This document shows, piece after piece, positions 46,401-55,817 of a stretch of DNA of 64,000 nucleotides (position 1 is its first letter; each line of letters begins with the position of its first letter). The notes beneath the pieces are model-generated. The model was given only the letters and a program-made list of their open reading frames with translations, made no database searches and was not told where the DNA came from. The position numbers and the translations under genes were made by a program. Location: assembly GCF_937425535.1 (NCBI RefSeq), contig NZ_OW485601.1:2773501-2837500 (forward strand). The letters are read 5' to 3'. Source of the DNA: Rhodovastum atsumiense (GTDB lineage Bacteria > Pseudomonadota > Alphaproteobacteria > Acetobacterales > Acetobacteraceae).

Positions 46401-47036
46401 ATGGTCAGGCACTTCACGACGGGATCCCCGTCCGGGCATCTGCTCCGGCGCGCGCTCTCGCCCTTGCTGGTCGCGGTGGCCGTGGTCATCGTGCTGCTCG
46501 AGGCGACGGTCTGGCGCTGGCTGACGGCGCTCGGGCGGGTGCTGGGGCGTTTCGCCGTCTTCACGGCGCTGGAGCGGCTGGTGGCACGGCTGAGCCCGGG
46601 CGCGGTCGTGGCCGTGTTCGTGCTGCCCTTCATCCCGATCGTGCCCTTGCTGAAATTCGGCGAGCTGTGGCTGATCCGGCATCACCACTTCGTCTGGGCC
46701 GCCATCGTCATCATCGGCGCCAAGGTCGTCGGGGCCGCGTTCTCGACCCGTGTCTTCGCCATCGCCCGGCCAAAGATGCTGCAGGTCCGCTGGTTCGCGC
46801 GCTGCGACGCCACGGTCGCCCAGCTGCTCGACCTGGGCCACCAGGCGCTGGAACGGCTGCCGGGCTGGCGGGCCGCGCGCGAATACGGGCATCGCCTGCA
46901 TCTGCGGGCCCGCGGCGCGGTCCTGGCGGCATGGCGCCGCTTGCGGCAGCGGACCACCCGTGCCGGGGCGGGGGGCCTCGGGCGGCGCCTGGCCGCCGCG
47001 CTCCGCCGGGAACGAAGGGAAGGGGCCTCCTGGTGA
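46401..47036 (+). CDS. Hypothetical membrane protein with basic C-terminal tail
   Basis: A 211-residue protein with about three hydrophobic segments (LLVAVAVVIVLLEATVW, GAVVAVFVLPFIPIVPLL and FVWAAIVIIGAKVVGAAF), followed by a long Arg/Ala-rich cytoplasmic tail. I do not recognise a family, and no catalytic motif is visible. It follows the isochorismatase fusion by 90 bases on the same strand and may be cotranscribed. Confidence 0.6.
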   Translation: MVRHFTTGSPSGHLLRRALSPLLVAVAVVIVLLEATVWRWLTALGRVLGRFAVFTALERLVARLSPGAVVAVFVLPFIPIVPLLKFGELWLIRHHHFVWAAIVIIGAKVVGAAFSTRVFAIARPKMLQVRWFARCDATVAQLLDLGHQALERLPGWRAAREYGHRLHLRARGAVLAAWRRLRQRTTRAGAGGLGRRLAAALRRERREGASW

Positions 47037-47091
47037 ACGGAAGGTTCGGCTACCCTAACGGGGACCTTGCAGGATCGGAAGGATCATCCCC

Positions 47092-47469
47092 GTGCGCCCT
47101 GGCATTTTCGTCTGGAACGAGCTGCTGACACCCGATGTCGAGGCCGCAAAGCAGTTCTACGCCACCCTGGCCGGCTGGAGCTTCAGGGGCACGCCCTGTG
47201 CCGAGGGCACCTACTGGGTCGCCGAGCTGGAGGGAAAGCCGGTCGCCGGCATCATGACCATGCCGCGGGACCTGCCGCCGCACGTGCCGCCGCACTGGTT
47301 CCAGTATCTGCAGGTGGACGATGTCGATGCCAGCCTGGAACAGGTCACGCAGTCCGGCGGGACCATCCTGCGCCCGCCTTTCGACGTGCCCGATGTCGGG
47401 CGAATTGGTTTCATCACGGACAGCACCGGCGCCGCCCTGGGGCTGATGGCGCCGCTGGCAAGACCCTGA
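47092..47469 (+). CDS. VOC/glyoxalase-like family protein
   Basis: A 125-residue protein with the vicinal-oxygen-chelate fold: FVWNELLTPDVEAAKQFYATLAGW at the N-terminus and a second half beginning QYLQVDDVDASLEQV. A GTG start at 47092 has GGAAGG nearby. It resembles the fosfomycin-resistance/glyoxalase-type hydrolases and glyoxylase-like proteins paired with secondary metabolism. Its substrate is unknown. Confidence 0.75.
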   Translation: MRPGIFVWNELLTPDVEAAKQFYATLAGWSFRGTPCAEGTYWVAELEGKPVAGIMTMPRDLPPHVPPHWFQYLQVDDVDASLEQVTQSGGTILRPPFDVPDVGRIGFITDSTGAALGLMAPLARP

Positions 47470-47556
47470 AGGCATTGGTCTGCTCTGCACGGCCGGGCCA
47501 CCGCACGCGTCATCGCGTCATTGTCGCGTCCCGGCCGGGGCGCGACACTCGCGGCC

Positions 47557-49128
47557 ATGATCACCCCGTCTTCGTCCTCCCTTCGCCTCGATCACGTCCT
47601 CAGGACCTTGCCGCGCCATTATCCGGGGCCGGGCGGGGCGATCGCCGTGCTGCGCGCGGGCGAAGTGCTGGTGCGCCACGCCTGGGGCTGGGCCAATGCC
47701 GAGCGCCGCATCCCCTTCACGCCGCGCACGCTGTTCCGCATGTGCTCGATCACCAAGCAGTTCACCTGCGGGCTGGTGCTGGACGCATTCCCCGACCCCT
47801 CGGTGCTGGATGGCGACATCGCCGCCCGACTGCCGTTGCTGCGGCAGCCGGCGCCGGGGGCCTTGCACCTGTGCCACAACCAGTCCGGATTGCGGGATTA
47901 CTGGGCCGTGGCGATGCTGCACGGCGCCCCCGTCGAATCGCCGTTCGGGGATGCCGAGGCTGCCCGCCTGATCGGCGCGACCCGCACGCTGCACTTCGCG
48001 CCGGGCACCCGGTTTTCCTACGTCAACCAGAATTACCGCCTGCTCTCCGACATCCTGCAGGCGCGCACCGGCCGCACCCTGGCGGAGTTGTTGCGGGATC
48101 GCATCTTCGCCCGCGCCGGCATGGAGGGGGCCTGCCTGGTCGCCGACACCCGCGCCATGCCGGACGGCACGGAAGGCTACGAGGGCACGCAGGCCGGCGG
48201 CTTCCGCGCCGCCGAGAACCGCATCCTGTGGACCGGCGATGCCGGCATGGGGGCCAGCCTCGATGACATGATCGCCTGGGAGCGCCATCTCGACGCGACC
48301 CGCGACGATCCCGATGCGCTGTATTCCCGCCTGACTGCGCCGGTCAGCTTCGCCGATGGCAGCCCGGCCAGCTATGGTTTCGGCCTGTGGCGGTCCACCG
48401 AGTTCGGCCGCGCCGTCACCAGTCATGGCGGCGCCTTGCGCGGCTGGCGCAGCCATCGGCTGTACGTGCCCGCCGAGCGCGTCTCGGTGGTGGTGATGTT
48501 CAACCACCTGACCGATGCCCAGGCCGCCGCGCTCGATCTGCTCGCCGCGGTGCTCGGGGAGGAACGGACGCGGCCTGACGCGGCCCTGCCGCCGCCGGAC
48601 TGGCTGGGCGCCTATGTGGAGCCGGAAACCGGGCTGGCGGCGCGCATCGAGGCGGCTGCCCCGGGGCAAGTACGGCTGCGGTTCGGCCATGCGCCGGAAC
48701 TGCTCGACCTGCGTCCCGACGGCAGCGCCGGCAATTCCCGTGGAACCCGGCTGCGGCCCGGCCCGGGCGGCCTGTGGATGGACCGCCCGCAGGAAAACCA
48801 GAGTTCCTGCCTGCATCCCCGCGCGGGCGTCTCCGCCAGCGACCTCGCCGGCCAGTATCGCTGCGGCGAACTCGATGCCGGGCTCACCGTGGTCGATGCC
48901 GGCGGCATGCTGTACGGTGGGTTTTCAGGCTTCCTGGGGCAGGGGCGGATGGAACTGCTCGATCCGATCGGGCCGGATCTGTGGGCGCTGCCATGCCCGC
49001 GCGCGCTCGATCACACGCCACCGGGCGACTGGACGCTGGCCTTCCGCCGCGACGCGGCGGGCCGGGCGGTGGGCGTCACGCTGGGCTGCTGGCTGGCGCG
49101 GCGCCTGGACTACGCCAGGATCGACTGA
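47557..49128 (+). CDS. Serine hydrolase, D-aminopeptidase-like (penicillin-binding protein fold)
   Basis: This 523-residue cytoplasmic-type hydrolase has the SxxK nucleophile motif SITK (S64, K67) in RMCSITKQFT, a YxN motif (YVN) near residue 155, and HGGALRG in place of KTG. Motif positions and length match the Ochrobactrum D-aminopeptidase (DAP) type, with two C-terminal lipocalin-like beta domains suggested by the DWLGAYVEPETG and DLAGQYRCGELDAG stretches. It should remove N-terminal D-amino acids or hydrolyse related esters. No leader peptide is seen. Confidence 0.8.
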   Translation: MITPSSSSLRLDHVLRTLPRHYPGPGGAIAVLRAGEVLVRHAWGWANAERRIPFTPRTLFRMCSITKQFTCGLVLDAFPDPSVLDGDIAARLPLLRQPAPGALHLCHNQSGLRDYWAVAMLHGAPVESPFGDAEAARLIGATRTLHFAPGTRFSYVNQNYRLLSDILQARTGRTLAELLRDRIFARAGMEGACLVADTRAMPDGTEGYEGTQAGGFRAAENRILWTGDAGMGASLDDMIAWERHLDATRDDPDALYSRLTAPVSFADGSPASYGFGLWRSTEFGRAVTSHGGALRGWRSHRLYVPAERVSVVVMFNHLTDAQAAALDLLAAVLGEERTRPDAALPPPDWLGAYVEPETGLAARIEAAAPGQVRLRFGHAPELLDLRPDGSAGNSRGTRLRPGPGGLWMDRPQENQSSCLHPRAGVSASDLAGQYRCGELDAGLTVVDAGGMLYGGFSGFLGQGRMELLDPIGPDLWALPCPRALDHTPPGDWTLAFRRDAAGRAVGVTLGCWLARRLDYARID

Positions 49129-49132
49129 AGCG

Positions 49133-50014
49133 TCACTGGAACGCCCAGCGCAGGGTGCGGGCGATGCCGAGCGTGCCGGCGCGGGCCAGTGGGCGACCCA
49201 GCGCCGCCGCGGGCAGCCCGTGCAGGCGCCGCGCCCAGACCGGCAGCAGATCGACCGCCGCCTGCATGGTGAGGCGCTGCAACGGCTCCATCAGCCGGTT
49301 GGGCGCCGGCTGGGCAAGAACGAACCGGGCCACTTCCTGGGTGCGCGCGTCGCAGAGTAGCTGCGGCCGCATCGCCCGGATCAGCTCCTGGGCCTCGGCG
49401 CGGCTGCGCGGGATCGGGTCGGCGCCCAGCGCCGCGGCGATGCGCGCCATCTCCTGGACGTAGCGGTCCTGGTCCACCGCGGACATGGCGGGTTCGGCGT
49501 AGCGGATCCAGGCGTCGAGGAAGCTGGTCGTCTCGGTCACGTGCACCCAGGCGAGCAGCGCCGGATCATTCGCCGCGTACGGCCGTCCGTCCGGCAAGGT
49601 GCCGCGGACCTGGTCATGGATGCGGCGCACGCGGGCAATGGTGGCCATCGCCTCGGCCTCGCCGCCATAGGTGGTGAGCGCGATGAAGCGGGCGGTGCGC
49701 CGCAGCCGGCCCTGCATGTCGGTGCGGAACCGCGAATGGTCCCACACGCCCGCGAGCACCGCCGGGTGCAGCATCTGCAGCAGCAGCCCGGTGATGCCGC
49801 CGACCATCATCGAAGTGACGTCGCCGTGCACCCGCCACGCCACGGCCTCGGGCCCGAACAGCCCGTCCGGGCGGGGTGTGACCGGCTTTTCCCCGCGGGA
49901 GCGGTCGTTGAACAGGGCGACAACCTCGGCGGTGATCGCGCGCCGGAGCGGCTGCAGGACCAGGCTGTCGAGCGGCGACGATGGCGCAAGGACTCGCATG
50001 CGGGACTGGCGCAT
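49133..50014 (-). CDS. Oxygenase MpaB family/DUF2236 protein
   Basis: A 293-residue protein of the DUF2236 family, seen by the conserved WRVHGDVTSMMVGG, MLHPAVLAGVWDHSRFRTD and TTYGGEAEAM segments. Members include MpaB-type and latex-clearing oxygenases that bind haem through conserved histidines. The gene is convergent with the D-aminopeptidase-like gene, with a 4-base gap. Function here is unknown. Confidence 0.85.
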   Translation of the reverse strand: MRQSRMRVLAPSSPLDSLVLQPLRRAITAEVVALFNDRSRGEKPVTPRPDGLFGPEAVAWRVHGDVTSMMVGGITGLLLQMLHPAVLAGVWDHSRFRTDMQGRLRRTARFIALTTYGGEAEAMATIARVRRIHDQVRGTLPDGRPYAANDPALLAWVHVTETTSFLDAWIRYAEPAMSAVDQDRYVQEMARIAAALGADPIPRSRAEAQELIRAMRPQLLCDARTQEVARFVLAQPAPNRLMEPLQRLTMQAAVDLLPVWARRLHGLPAAALGRPLARAGTLGIARTLRWAFQ

Positions 50015-50156
50015 GGGGGCTTCACTGCTGCAGGGGATGAATGGGACGCCGGAGCGTGGATACCGGACATGGGGACGCGGCCGGTATTTCCAAGGTCAGG
50101 CCGGGGTTTCGACGGTAACCGGTCCGGCAGGTTGCCCCGCCCGGAGATTATTCCCG

Positions 50157-50182
50157 AAATCACAAGCATTTTCTTGCGATTT
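50157..50182. promoter_or_regulatory. Imperfect inverted repeat in the deacetylase upstream region
   Basis: AAATCACAAG and CTTGCGATTT form a 10-bp stem with one mismatch around a 6-base loop. It lies in an AT-rich island (50150-50240) about 100 bases upstream of the polysaccharide deacetylase and divergent from the DUF2236 gene. It could be an operator or a promoter element; a terminator is less likely at this position. Confidence 0.3.
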
Positions 50183-50283
50183 GGGTTGGATGCTTGGCCT
50201 GTCTCTCCTATAAGTGGATATCCCATAATATTCAGCAACCGGGCGAGGCGGGTGCAAGCCTGCTGCCCGCAAGGCGCCTTGCC

Positions 50284-51192
50284 ATGATTTTCCCCCGTCT
50301 TCCTGGTGCTCTCCTGGCCCTGTGTCTTTGCTTCGGCCAGGCCGGGGCCGCCGTCCCGGACCCGGGTGCCGCGCCCCGCGTGGGCGAGGGGATCCAGCCG
50401 GCCTCGCATGTTCACCACGGCCGGCCGGTCGCGAAGCCGTCCGCCGAGCCGAGGGTGCCGCAATTCGACCGCTACCTGCATCCCGCCGGGCCGGTCGCCT
50501 ATTCGGCGGGGAACTACCTGACCGCGGACGGGCGCAATCTGGTGGCGCTGACCTTCGATGATGGTCCGGATGTCGTCAACACGCCGAAAGTGCTGGATAT
50601 CCTGCACGAAGCCGGGGTGCACGCGACTTTTTTCCTGATCGGGCTGCATGTGGAGCGCCATCCGGACGGCGCCCGGCGGGTCCTGGCCGAAGGGCATGAG
50701 ATCGGGCCGCACGGCTACTGGCATCGCCGCATGTCGCGCATGACCGACGAGGTGCTGCGCGCCGACATGACGCAGGCGATGGCGGCGTTGCGGGCGGTTG
50801 CGCCGGAGGCCGCGATCACTTGGTTCCGCCCGCCCCAGGGGGCCTGCGACGCGCGCGTCCTGGCCGAGGCTGCCCGCTTCCAGCTCGACACCATCCGCTG
50901 GACCGTGGATCCGGCGGACTGGAAGCCCGGCCGCACCTCGGCGGAGATCACGGATGCGGTGCTGTCGCGCCTGCGTCCCGGCGGGGTCGTGCTGCTGCAT
51001 TCGGTGCACGCCGCCACGGTGGAGGCGCTGCCGACCATCCTGCGCGAAGGTGCGGCCCGCGGCTTCCAGTTCGTGACCGTCAGCGAGTGGTGGGCGGCGA
51101 CGCATCCGACGACACCGACGGTCGCGGCCCAGAACGGCCCGCCGCGCCCGGAGCGCGACGGCGCGACGCTGCTTCCGGCCGTTGCCCGCTGA
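50284..51192 (+). CDS. Secreted polysaccharide deacetylase (NodB domain)
   Basis: A 302-residue exported protein with a signal peptide (FPRLPGALLALCLCFGQAGAA). The carbohydrate esterase 4 motifs are in order: VALTFDDGPD (metal-binding Asp), EIGPHGYWHRRMSR (the HxxxH-type zinc site), WFRPPQGACDARV and a C-terminal GGVVLLHSVH. It removes acetyl groups from a polysaccharide or peptidoglycan in the periplasm or at the surface. ATG 50284 follows the AT-rich intergenic island; an upstream frame extends but lacks a signal peptide. Confidence 0.88.
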   Translation: MIFPRLPGALLALCLCFGQAGAAVPDPGAAPRVGEGIQPASHVHHGRPVAKPSAEPRVPQFDRYLHPAGPVAYSAGNYLTADGRNLVALTFDDGPDVVNTPKVLDILHEAGVHATFFLIGLHVERHPDGARRVLAEGHEIGPHGYWHRRMSRMTDEVLRADMTQAMAALRAVAPEAAITWFRPPQGACDARVLAEAARFQLDTIRWTVDPADWKPGRTSAEITDAVLSRLRPGGVVLLHSVHAATVEALPTILREGAARGFQFVTVSEWWAATHPTTPTVAAQNGPPRPERDGATLLPAVAR

Positions 51193-51220
51193 TACCGGCA
51201 GCCCAAAGGGCTGACCGGTA
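51193..51220 (+). terminator. Hairpin directly after the polysaccharide deacetylase
   Basis: Arms TACCGGCAGCCC and GGGCTGACCGGTA pair over 12 bp with one bulged A and an AAA loop, starting at the base after the stop codon. It probably ends the transcript. A T-tract is absent. The rest of the 311-base gap has no gene; GTATAAAGAATAG near 51432 could be a -10-like element for the next gene. Confidence 0.55.
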
Positions 51221-51503
51221 GGCACGCGGGGATGGTGGGGCGGCCGCGCGCAAAAACAAAGACATACCGGCCGGCCGCACCGAATGGGTCAATGCTTCGG
51301 CACTGCGGCCGACTGGCATGAGGTGCAGGCGCCGTCGTCCCCACGGACGTTCGCCCCGGATGACATTCGCGCAGGTCCGGGGCAAGGTCCTTTCAAATGG
51401 AAATCCCAATCCGCTACGCTACAGGGGTGGCGTATAAAGAATAGTGCATGCGCCACTAAGTAGAATCGGGTCGATCGGGGTGTTCGGGAGCGGGGAGAAG
51501 CCC

Positions 51504-52007
51504 ATGAACAGAGCGGGTGGCAATGCTGCGCCGGCAACGCATGGCGGGTCGATCACATACACGCTCACCGGCAATCTGACCGGCACCCTGCAGGATCACG
51601 CCGGCCACACCATTACTTTCGCGCATACTCCGTTCCGTTGGGACGTGGTCGGTGACATCCGGAGCGGAACCAGCCTGTTGGGGCTGGCTCCGGTGCCCGT
51701 CTTCGAGGTGCCGGCCCGCTCGGACCGGATCGCCATCGGGCATCGGGACCTGTCGCCGACCATCCCGACCGTGTTCGCGGTTGCCACCGTGCCGGGCGCC
51801 CATCCGTTCGGCATCGCCGGGTTCTCGGAGCGGGCCACGAACCACGGATTGGCATGGCGATCGCCGCGCCTCGCCGGCTATGACGGCGTCTCGGCGATCC
51901 CGTCCCTGCCGGTCAGCTTCGACAACGCGGCATCGCTGCCGACCAATGGCGGGGATCTCCGGATCACCACCGCCTCGGACCTGCACTTCCGGGCCGTGAC
52001 CGGCTGA
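51504..52007 (+). CDS. Hypothetical protein, beta-rich
   Basis: A 167-residue protein starting MNRAGGNAAPATHGGSITYTLTGNLTGTLQDHAGHTITF, with GGGGAGAAGCCC upstream. Many Thr/Gly strands suggest an all-beta, perhaps extracellular protein of the kind seen in PEP-CTERM-type contexts, but there is no clear signal peptide and no sorting motif. I do not recognise a family. It is convergent with the HerA-type ATPase, with 16 bases between them. Confidence 0.5.
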   Translation: MNRAGGNAAPATHGGSITYTLTGNLTGTLQDHAGHTITFAHTPFRWDVVGDIRSGTSLLGLAPVPVFEVPARSDRIAIGHRDLSPTIPTVFAVATVPGAHPFGIAGFSERATNHGLAWRSPRLAGYDGVSAIPSLPVSFDNAASLPTNGGDLRITTASDLHFRAVTG

Positions 52008-52023
52008 TCCGCCGGGCCGCGCG

Positions 52024-55000
52024 TCAGCCGGCCGTCCGGGTCTGGGCGGCCCGCGCGAGCACCTCCTCTTCCGAGGGCGGGTTGGCCGGATGCCAGCTCA
52101 GGCATAGCGGCGCCAGCAGCTTCTGCGGCCGGTCCGCGCCTTCCGTGGTGAGATAGAACTGCCCGCGCGGCAGCCGGCCAAGGTCCTCGCCCCCACCGCC
52201 GCGGCTGCGCAGCAGTTCGCGCACGGCGTCCAGGGCCGCCGGGGAATTGGTCAGGCCGAACAGCTGCGTCGTGCAGTTGGCGACGATGTTGTGGTCGATC
52301 GCCTTCGGGGCCTGGGTCGCGAACACCATGCCGAGCCCGTATTTGCGCGCCTGCCGCACCAGGGCGACGGTCGCGGCGCGGCTCGGCGTGCCGCGGTCGG
52401 AGGGGGCGATGGTCTGGGCCTCGTCCATGACCAGCAGCCCGCAGGCCGGTCGGCCGGCCCCGGCCGGGTGACGGCGGACGTGGCTGAACAGCGCCATCAG
52501 CAGACGGCCCACGAAATCCTGCCGCGCTTCCTCGCCGGGCAGCCCGGCAAGGTTGACCACGGAGATGCGCACCCGCCCGTCCGTGCCGCCCAGCAGCACC
52601 GCCGGGTCGAGGACGGTGCCCTCGCCTTCCAGCAGGGGATTGCGTGAGCGGGCGGCCAGCAGGGCGTCGGCGACCTCGGCGGCGAGCTTCGGCGCGCCGC
52701 CGATATCGGAGGCTTCCGCCGGCAGGTCGCGCAGCAGCGTCACCAGGTCCTGCAGCCGGCCGCCGCCGGCGCGGGCGAAGTGGCGCAGCGCATCGACCAG
52801 CACCCCCATGCGCAACTGGCCCTTGGCGCCGCCGGCGGGGATCAGCGGCTCCAGGGTCGCCGCCGCCACCCCGACCGCCATGTCGCGCTCCTCGGCGTCT
52901 TCGCCCAGCGCGGCGAAGTCCGGCAGCGGCGCCAGGGACAGCGGATTGCCCCGCGCCCGGCCGGGGGTCCACACCACCACCTCCGTCCGGCGGAAGAAGG
53001 CGGCGGCCCTGGCCGCGTCGTCGTCGGTGAAGCCGAGGGGCGGCCCGGGCCAGGGATCGGCCAGCCGCACCAGGTCGTTGTTGCTGTCGAGCACGATGGC
53101 GGGAATGCCGGCGAGGGCGGCTTCCTCGACCAGCCGCCGCAGCAGCACCGTCTTGCCCGAGCCGGCCCCGGCCACCACCGCCACATGGCGGGGCAACAAA
53201 CTGAGCGGCAGCCGCACCGGCGTGCGGTCCCCTGCGCGCAGGCCCAGGGGAATGAACGAGGCGCCCGTCCCGCCGGCAGTGCCGGCGGGGGCCACGGGGG
53301 CGGACGGGGGAGATGGGATGGCGGCGGGCACCGGCGCGGCATCACCCAGGCCGAGCGCACGGAAGAACGCCGACTCCGCGAGCGGCCGGCGGCGGCGCAG
53401 CCAGTCGTCGAGGCCGGGCGGCGCCTCGGTCAGCAGCGCCTGCAGGGCGGCGAAGCGGGCGAAATCGGCCGCATCGGGCGCCAGCACATCGCCGCCGCGC
53501 AGCTCGAACTGGCGCACCAGGGCGGCGGTCTTCGGCCCGCCCGGCCAGGGGCCGCGACGCAGGATGATCAGACGGCGGAACGGCAGCTCGCGGTCGATGC
53601 CCGAGCCGGTGATCGCCTGTTGCAGCCGCGTCTGCACCGCCAGCGCATTGGCATGCGGGATGGCGCGGAAGCCATGGTGGCGTTCCTGCCCCCCGGCCGC
53701 GTGGTCGATCAGCCGCAGCCTTGCGTGCAGGCCCGGGATGTCCTGCTCGATCAGCAGGTCTTGCGTGGGGGGCAATTGGGTCTGCCGCTCCAGTGCCCGC
53801 AACCCCGCCAGCAGCAACTCGACCACGCGGGCATCGTCGCCGCCGAGTTCGAGCAGCCCGGCTGGGGGCGGCAGGGCGCAGAGGGCGTCGTAGCGGGCAT
53901 CGAGCGGCGCGCCGTCCCCGGCGGGGGCAACTGGGGCGGCAACTGCCGGGGGCGTTGCCGGCATCGGCGCGGCACGCGGCGGCGGGACGGGGGCCGCCGT
54001 GGCATTGGCAAAGCCCGCCAGTTCCGTCACCTCGCCGGTGGCGAGGCAGGTCTCGACATGCTGGCGGCAGGCCTGCAGCAACTGGCGCGGGCTGAACAGC
54101 GTGACGCCGGCGAAGGCTTCCGGGCGGAACGGCCAGGTCGGGTAGGGCGGGGCGTAGCCCGCCTCGGCCCAGGCGGCCGCCAGGCGCCGCTCCACCAGCC
54201 GCGCGGCGATCTCCGCCTGGCCCAGATGGGCCAGCCGCACCGGCCGGAACCGGTCGCGGAACGCCGCGATCGCCCGCGTGCACAGCGTCTCCCAGGTCGC
54301 TTCCAGCGAGGCGACCACCGGAATGGTCCGGCGCGTCACTTCCCGCAGGTCCATCAGCCCGCCGGCCAGCTCGTCGATCACGGCGAGGGCGCGGTTCTGC
54401 ACCTTGTCCTCGGAGGGCGCGCCGGTGCCGGCCGAGGCATGCGCGACGCTGACGATGGCGTCGATCTGGTCGAGCGCGCACAGCGTCGGCCCCCCCAGCG
54501 CCATCAGCCAGGACAGGCCCTCCACCGCCTTGCGCGGGGGAATGGCCGAACGCATCACCCGCAGCCGCTCGCGCCCGGTCGCCTCGATATCGGTGCCGAT
54601 CAGCCAGGCGCGGGCGAAGTCCTGCAACTCCGGATCGGCGGACAGCAGCGCCAGCAGCACCGGCACGACGTCGCGATGCGCCAACGCGCCGCGCGAATCC
54701 TCGCGCCGGATGGCGGCGGCGAGGGCGCGCGTGATCTGCGTCCAGCCCGCCTCGTCCGCGTCCGCCAGGGTCGCGGCCATCGGTTCCAGGCCGAAGCGGG
54801 CGCAGAGCCGGTCGAGCAGCGCATGGCCCTGGCTCGGCTGGCCCGGCATCGGCCGGGTCAGGGAGTCGACGAAGCCGAGCGCGGTGGTGCCCCAGAAATC
54901 GTTCACGTCCAGCAGGTCGAGCAGCACGAACCAGCCGCCCGCATCCCAGACCTGCCGGCGCAGCGCGCCGAGCAGATGCGTCTTGCCGGCCCCCGCCGTG

Positions 55001-55206
55001 CCGATCACCGCCCAGCCGAGCGGCCGCTCCGGCGCGTCGGGCCGGGTGCCACGGACGAATTCGTCGCCGAGCCGGCGCAGGATGTCGCCGTTCAGCTCGG
55101 GCACGTGGCCGGGGCTGTCGGTCCAGATGCTCTCCAGGTCGCGGGTGTAATGGAACTCGGCCCGGCCGAGCGCCGCCAGGGCGGCTGGGTCTACCGGTCG
55201 AGCCAC
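52024..55206 (-). CDS. HerA/FtsK-type ATPase with an additional N-terminal P-loop domain
   Basis: A 1060-residue protein with two nucleotide-binding regions. Near residues 69-76 is a Walker A (GTAGAGKT) in an AAA/Orc1-like domain. Near 679-686 is a second Walker A (GAGSGKT) followed by VLDSNNDL, a Walker B at about 925 (GLLVMDEAQTIAP) and the sensor segment VFATQAPKAIDHNIVANCTTQLFG. The last pattern is that of HerA-type hexameric DNA translocases. A Pro/Ala-rich linker joins the halves. Its start overlaps the end of the preceding winged-helix gene by 16 bases. DNA pumping coupled to the upstream nuclease is the likely role. Confidence 0.75.
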   Translation of the reverse strand: MARPVDPAALAALGRAEFHYTRDLESIWTDSPGHVPELNGDILRRLGDEFVRGTRPDAPERPLGWAVIGTAGAGKTHLLGALRRQVWDAGGWFVLLDLLDVNDFWGTTALGFVDSLTRPMPGQPSQGHALLDRLCARFGLEPMAATLADADEAGWTQITRALAAAIRREDSRGALAHRDVVPVLLALLSADPELQDFARAWLIGTDIEATGRERLRVMRSAIPPRKAVEGLSWLMALGGPTLCALDQIDAIVSVAHASAGTGAPSEDKVQNRALAVIDELAGGLMDLREVTRRTIPVVASLEATWETLCTRAIAAFRDRFRPVRLAHLGQAEIAARLVERRLAAAWAEAGYAPPYPTWPFRPEAFAGVTLFSPRQLLQACRQHVETCLATGEVTELAGFANATAAPVPPPRAAPMPATPPAVAAPVAPAGDGAPLDARYDALCALPPPAGLLELGGDDARVVELLLAGLRALERQTQLPPTQDLLIEQDIPGLHARLRLIDHAAGGQERHHGFRAIPHANALAVQTRLQQAITGSGIDRELPFRRLIILRRGPWPGGPKTAALVRQFELRGGDVLAPDAADFARFAALQALLTEAPPGLDDWLRRRRPLAESAFFRALGLGDAAPVPAAIPSPPSAPVAPAGTAGGTGASFIPLGLRAGDRTPVRLPLSLLPRHVAVVAGAGSGKTVLLRRLVEEAALAGIPAIVLDSNNDLVRLADPWPGPPLGFTDDDAARAAAFFRRTEVVVWTPGRARGNPLSLAPLPDFAALGEDAEERDMAVGVAAATLEPLIPAGGAKGQLRMGVLVDALRHFARAGGGRLQDLVTLLRDLPAEASDIGGAPKLAAEVADALLAARSRNPLLEGEGTVLDPAVLLGGTDGRVRISVVNLAGLPGEEARQDFVGRLLMALFSHVRRHPAGAGRPACGLLVMDEAQTIAPSDRGTPSRAATVALVRQARKYGLGMVFATQAPKAIDHNIVANCTTQLFGLTNSPAALDAVRELLRSRGGGGEDLGRLPRGQFYLTTEGADRPQKLLAPLCLSWHPANPPSEEEVLARAAQTRTAG

Positions 55207-55817
55207 AGGATATGTCGCATCTGCGTCCCCACCGCGATGGCGGCCGCGTGATCGGCGGCGCCGATCTCGGTGGGATCGTCGAGCGGCAGCAGCCCGGCGC
55301 CGCCGTCCTGCGCCAGCGCCAGCAGCGCCGTGTCCAGTTCCGCCCGCGGCACCTCGGCCAGCCGCGCCCGCAGCGCCGCCAGCCGCACCCGCCGGTTCAC
55401 GCTGCCGCCGCTCTCGGCGAGGTAGGCGGCGCGGATGCGCCCGGCGAGATCGGCATCCCCCGGTGCCTCGACGGGCGGATGGATGATGTCGGCCAGCGCC
55501 ACGTCGCGCGCGGCCATGTAGGCGCCCAGCCGCCCCAGCAGGCCGGACAGCACGGCGGTACCGGCCGTGCTGCCGGCGGGCAGCGGGGCCGCCGTGTTGG
55601 CGGCCGCCCAGGCCCAGCCGGCGTCGGTCAGTTCCAGTGACACCGCCCGTCCGGCCTTGCCGGCGCGCAGCAGCCGCGCGCGCACCAGCGCGTCCCGGTC
55701 GGACTTCTTCGGCTCTGGCCGCAAGTCCTTCTGCAGCGCGGTGCCGCCGCGGGCGAGCAGGGCCCAGAGAATCAGTGTCTGCAAGGGGGACGGCGCGGCG
55801 GCGCGATCATCGGACAT
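55191..55817 (-). CDS. Winged-helix-like protein of the HerA/nuclease unit
   Basis: A 208-residue protein whose N-terminus (LQTLILWALLARGGTALQKDLRPEPKKSDRDALVRARLL) looks like a winged-helix domain, with the wing-like segment LELTDAGWAWA. The C-terminal half is helical. It shares one base with the stop of the nuclease gene (TGATG) and overlaps the ATPase gene by 16 bases, so the three are translationally coupled. It may recognise DNA or bridge the nuclease and ATPase. I do not recognise a named family. Confidence 0.6.
   Translation of the reverse strand: MSDDRAAAPSPLQTLILWALLARGGTALQKDLRPEPKKSDRDALVRARLLRAGKAGRAVSLELTDAGWAWAAANTAAPLPAGSTAGTAVLSGLLGRLGAYMAARDVALADIIHPPVEAPGDADLAGRIRAAYLAESGGSVNRRVRLAALRARLAEVPRAELDTALLALAQDGGAGLLPLDDPTEIGAADHAAAIAVGTQMRHILWLDR

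Noticed and set aside
44397-46901. 834-residue version of the GlxA-type regulator
   Set aside because: The N-terminal 470 codons are antisense to the isochorismatase fusion and membrane protein; the DJ-1 domain starts right after ATG 45482.
52780-55251. 823-codon open frame on the + strand
   Set aside because: It is antisense to the HerA-type ATPase, which has clear motifs; the frame has shadow composition and no start signal.
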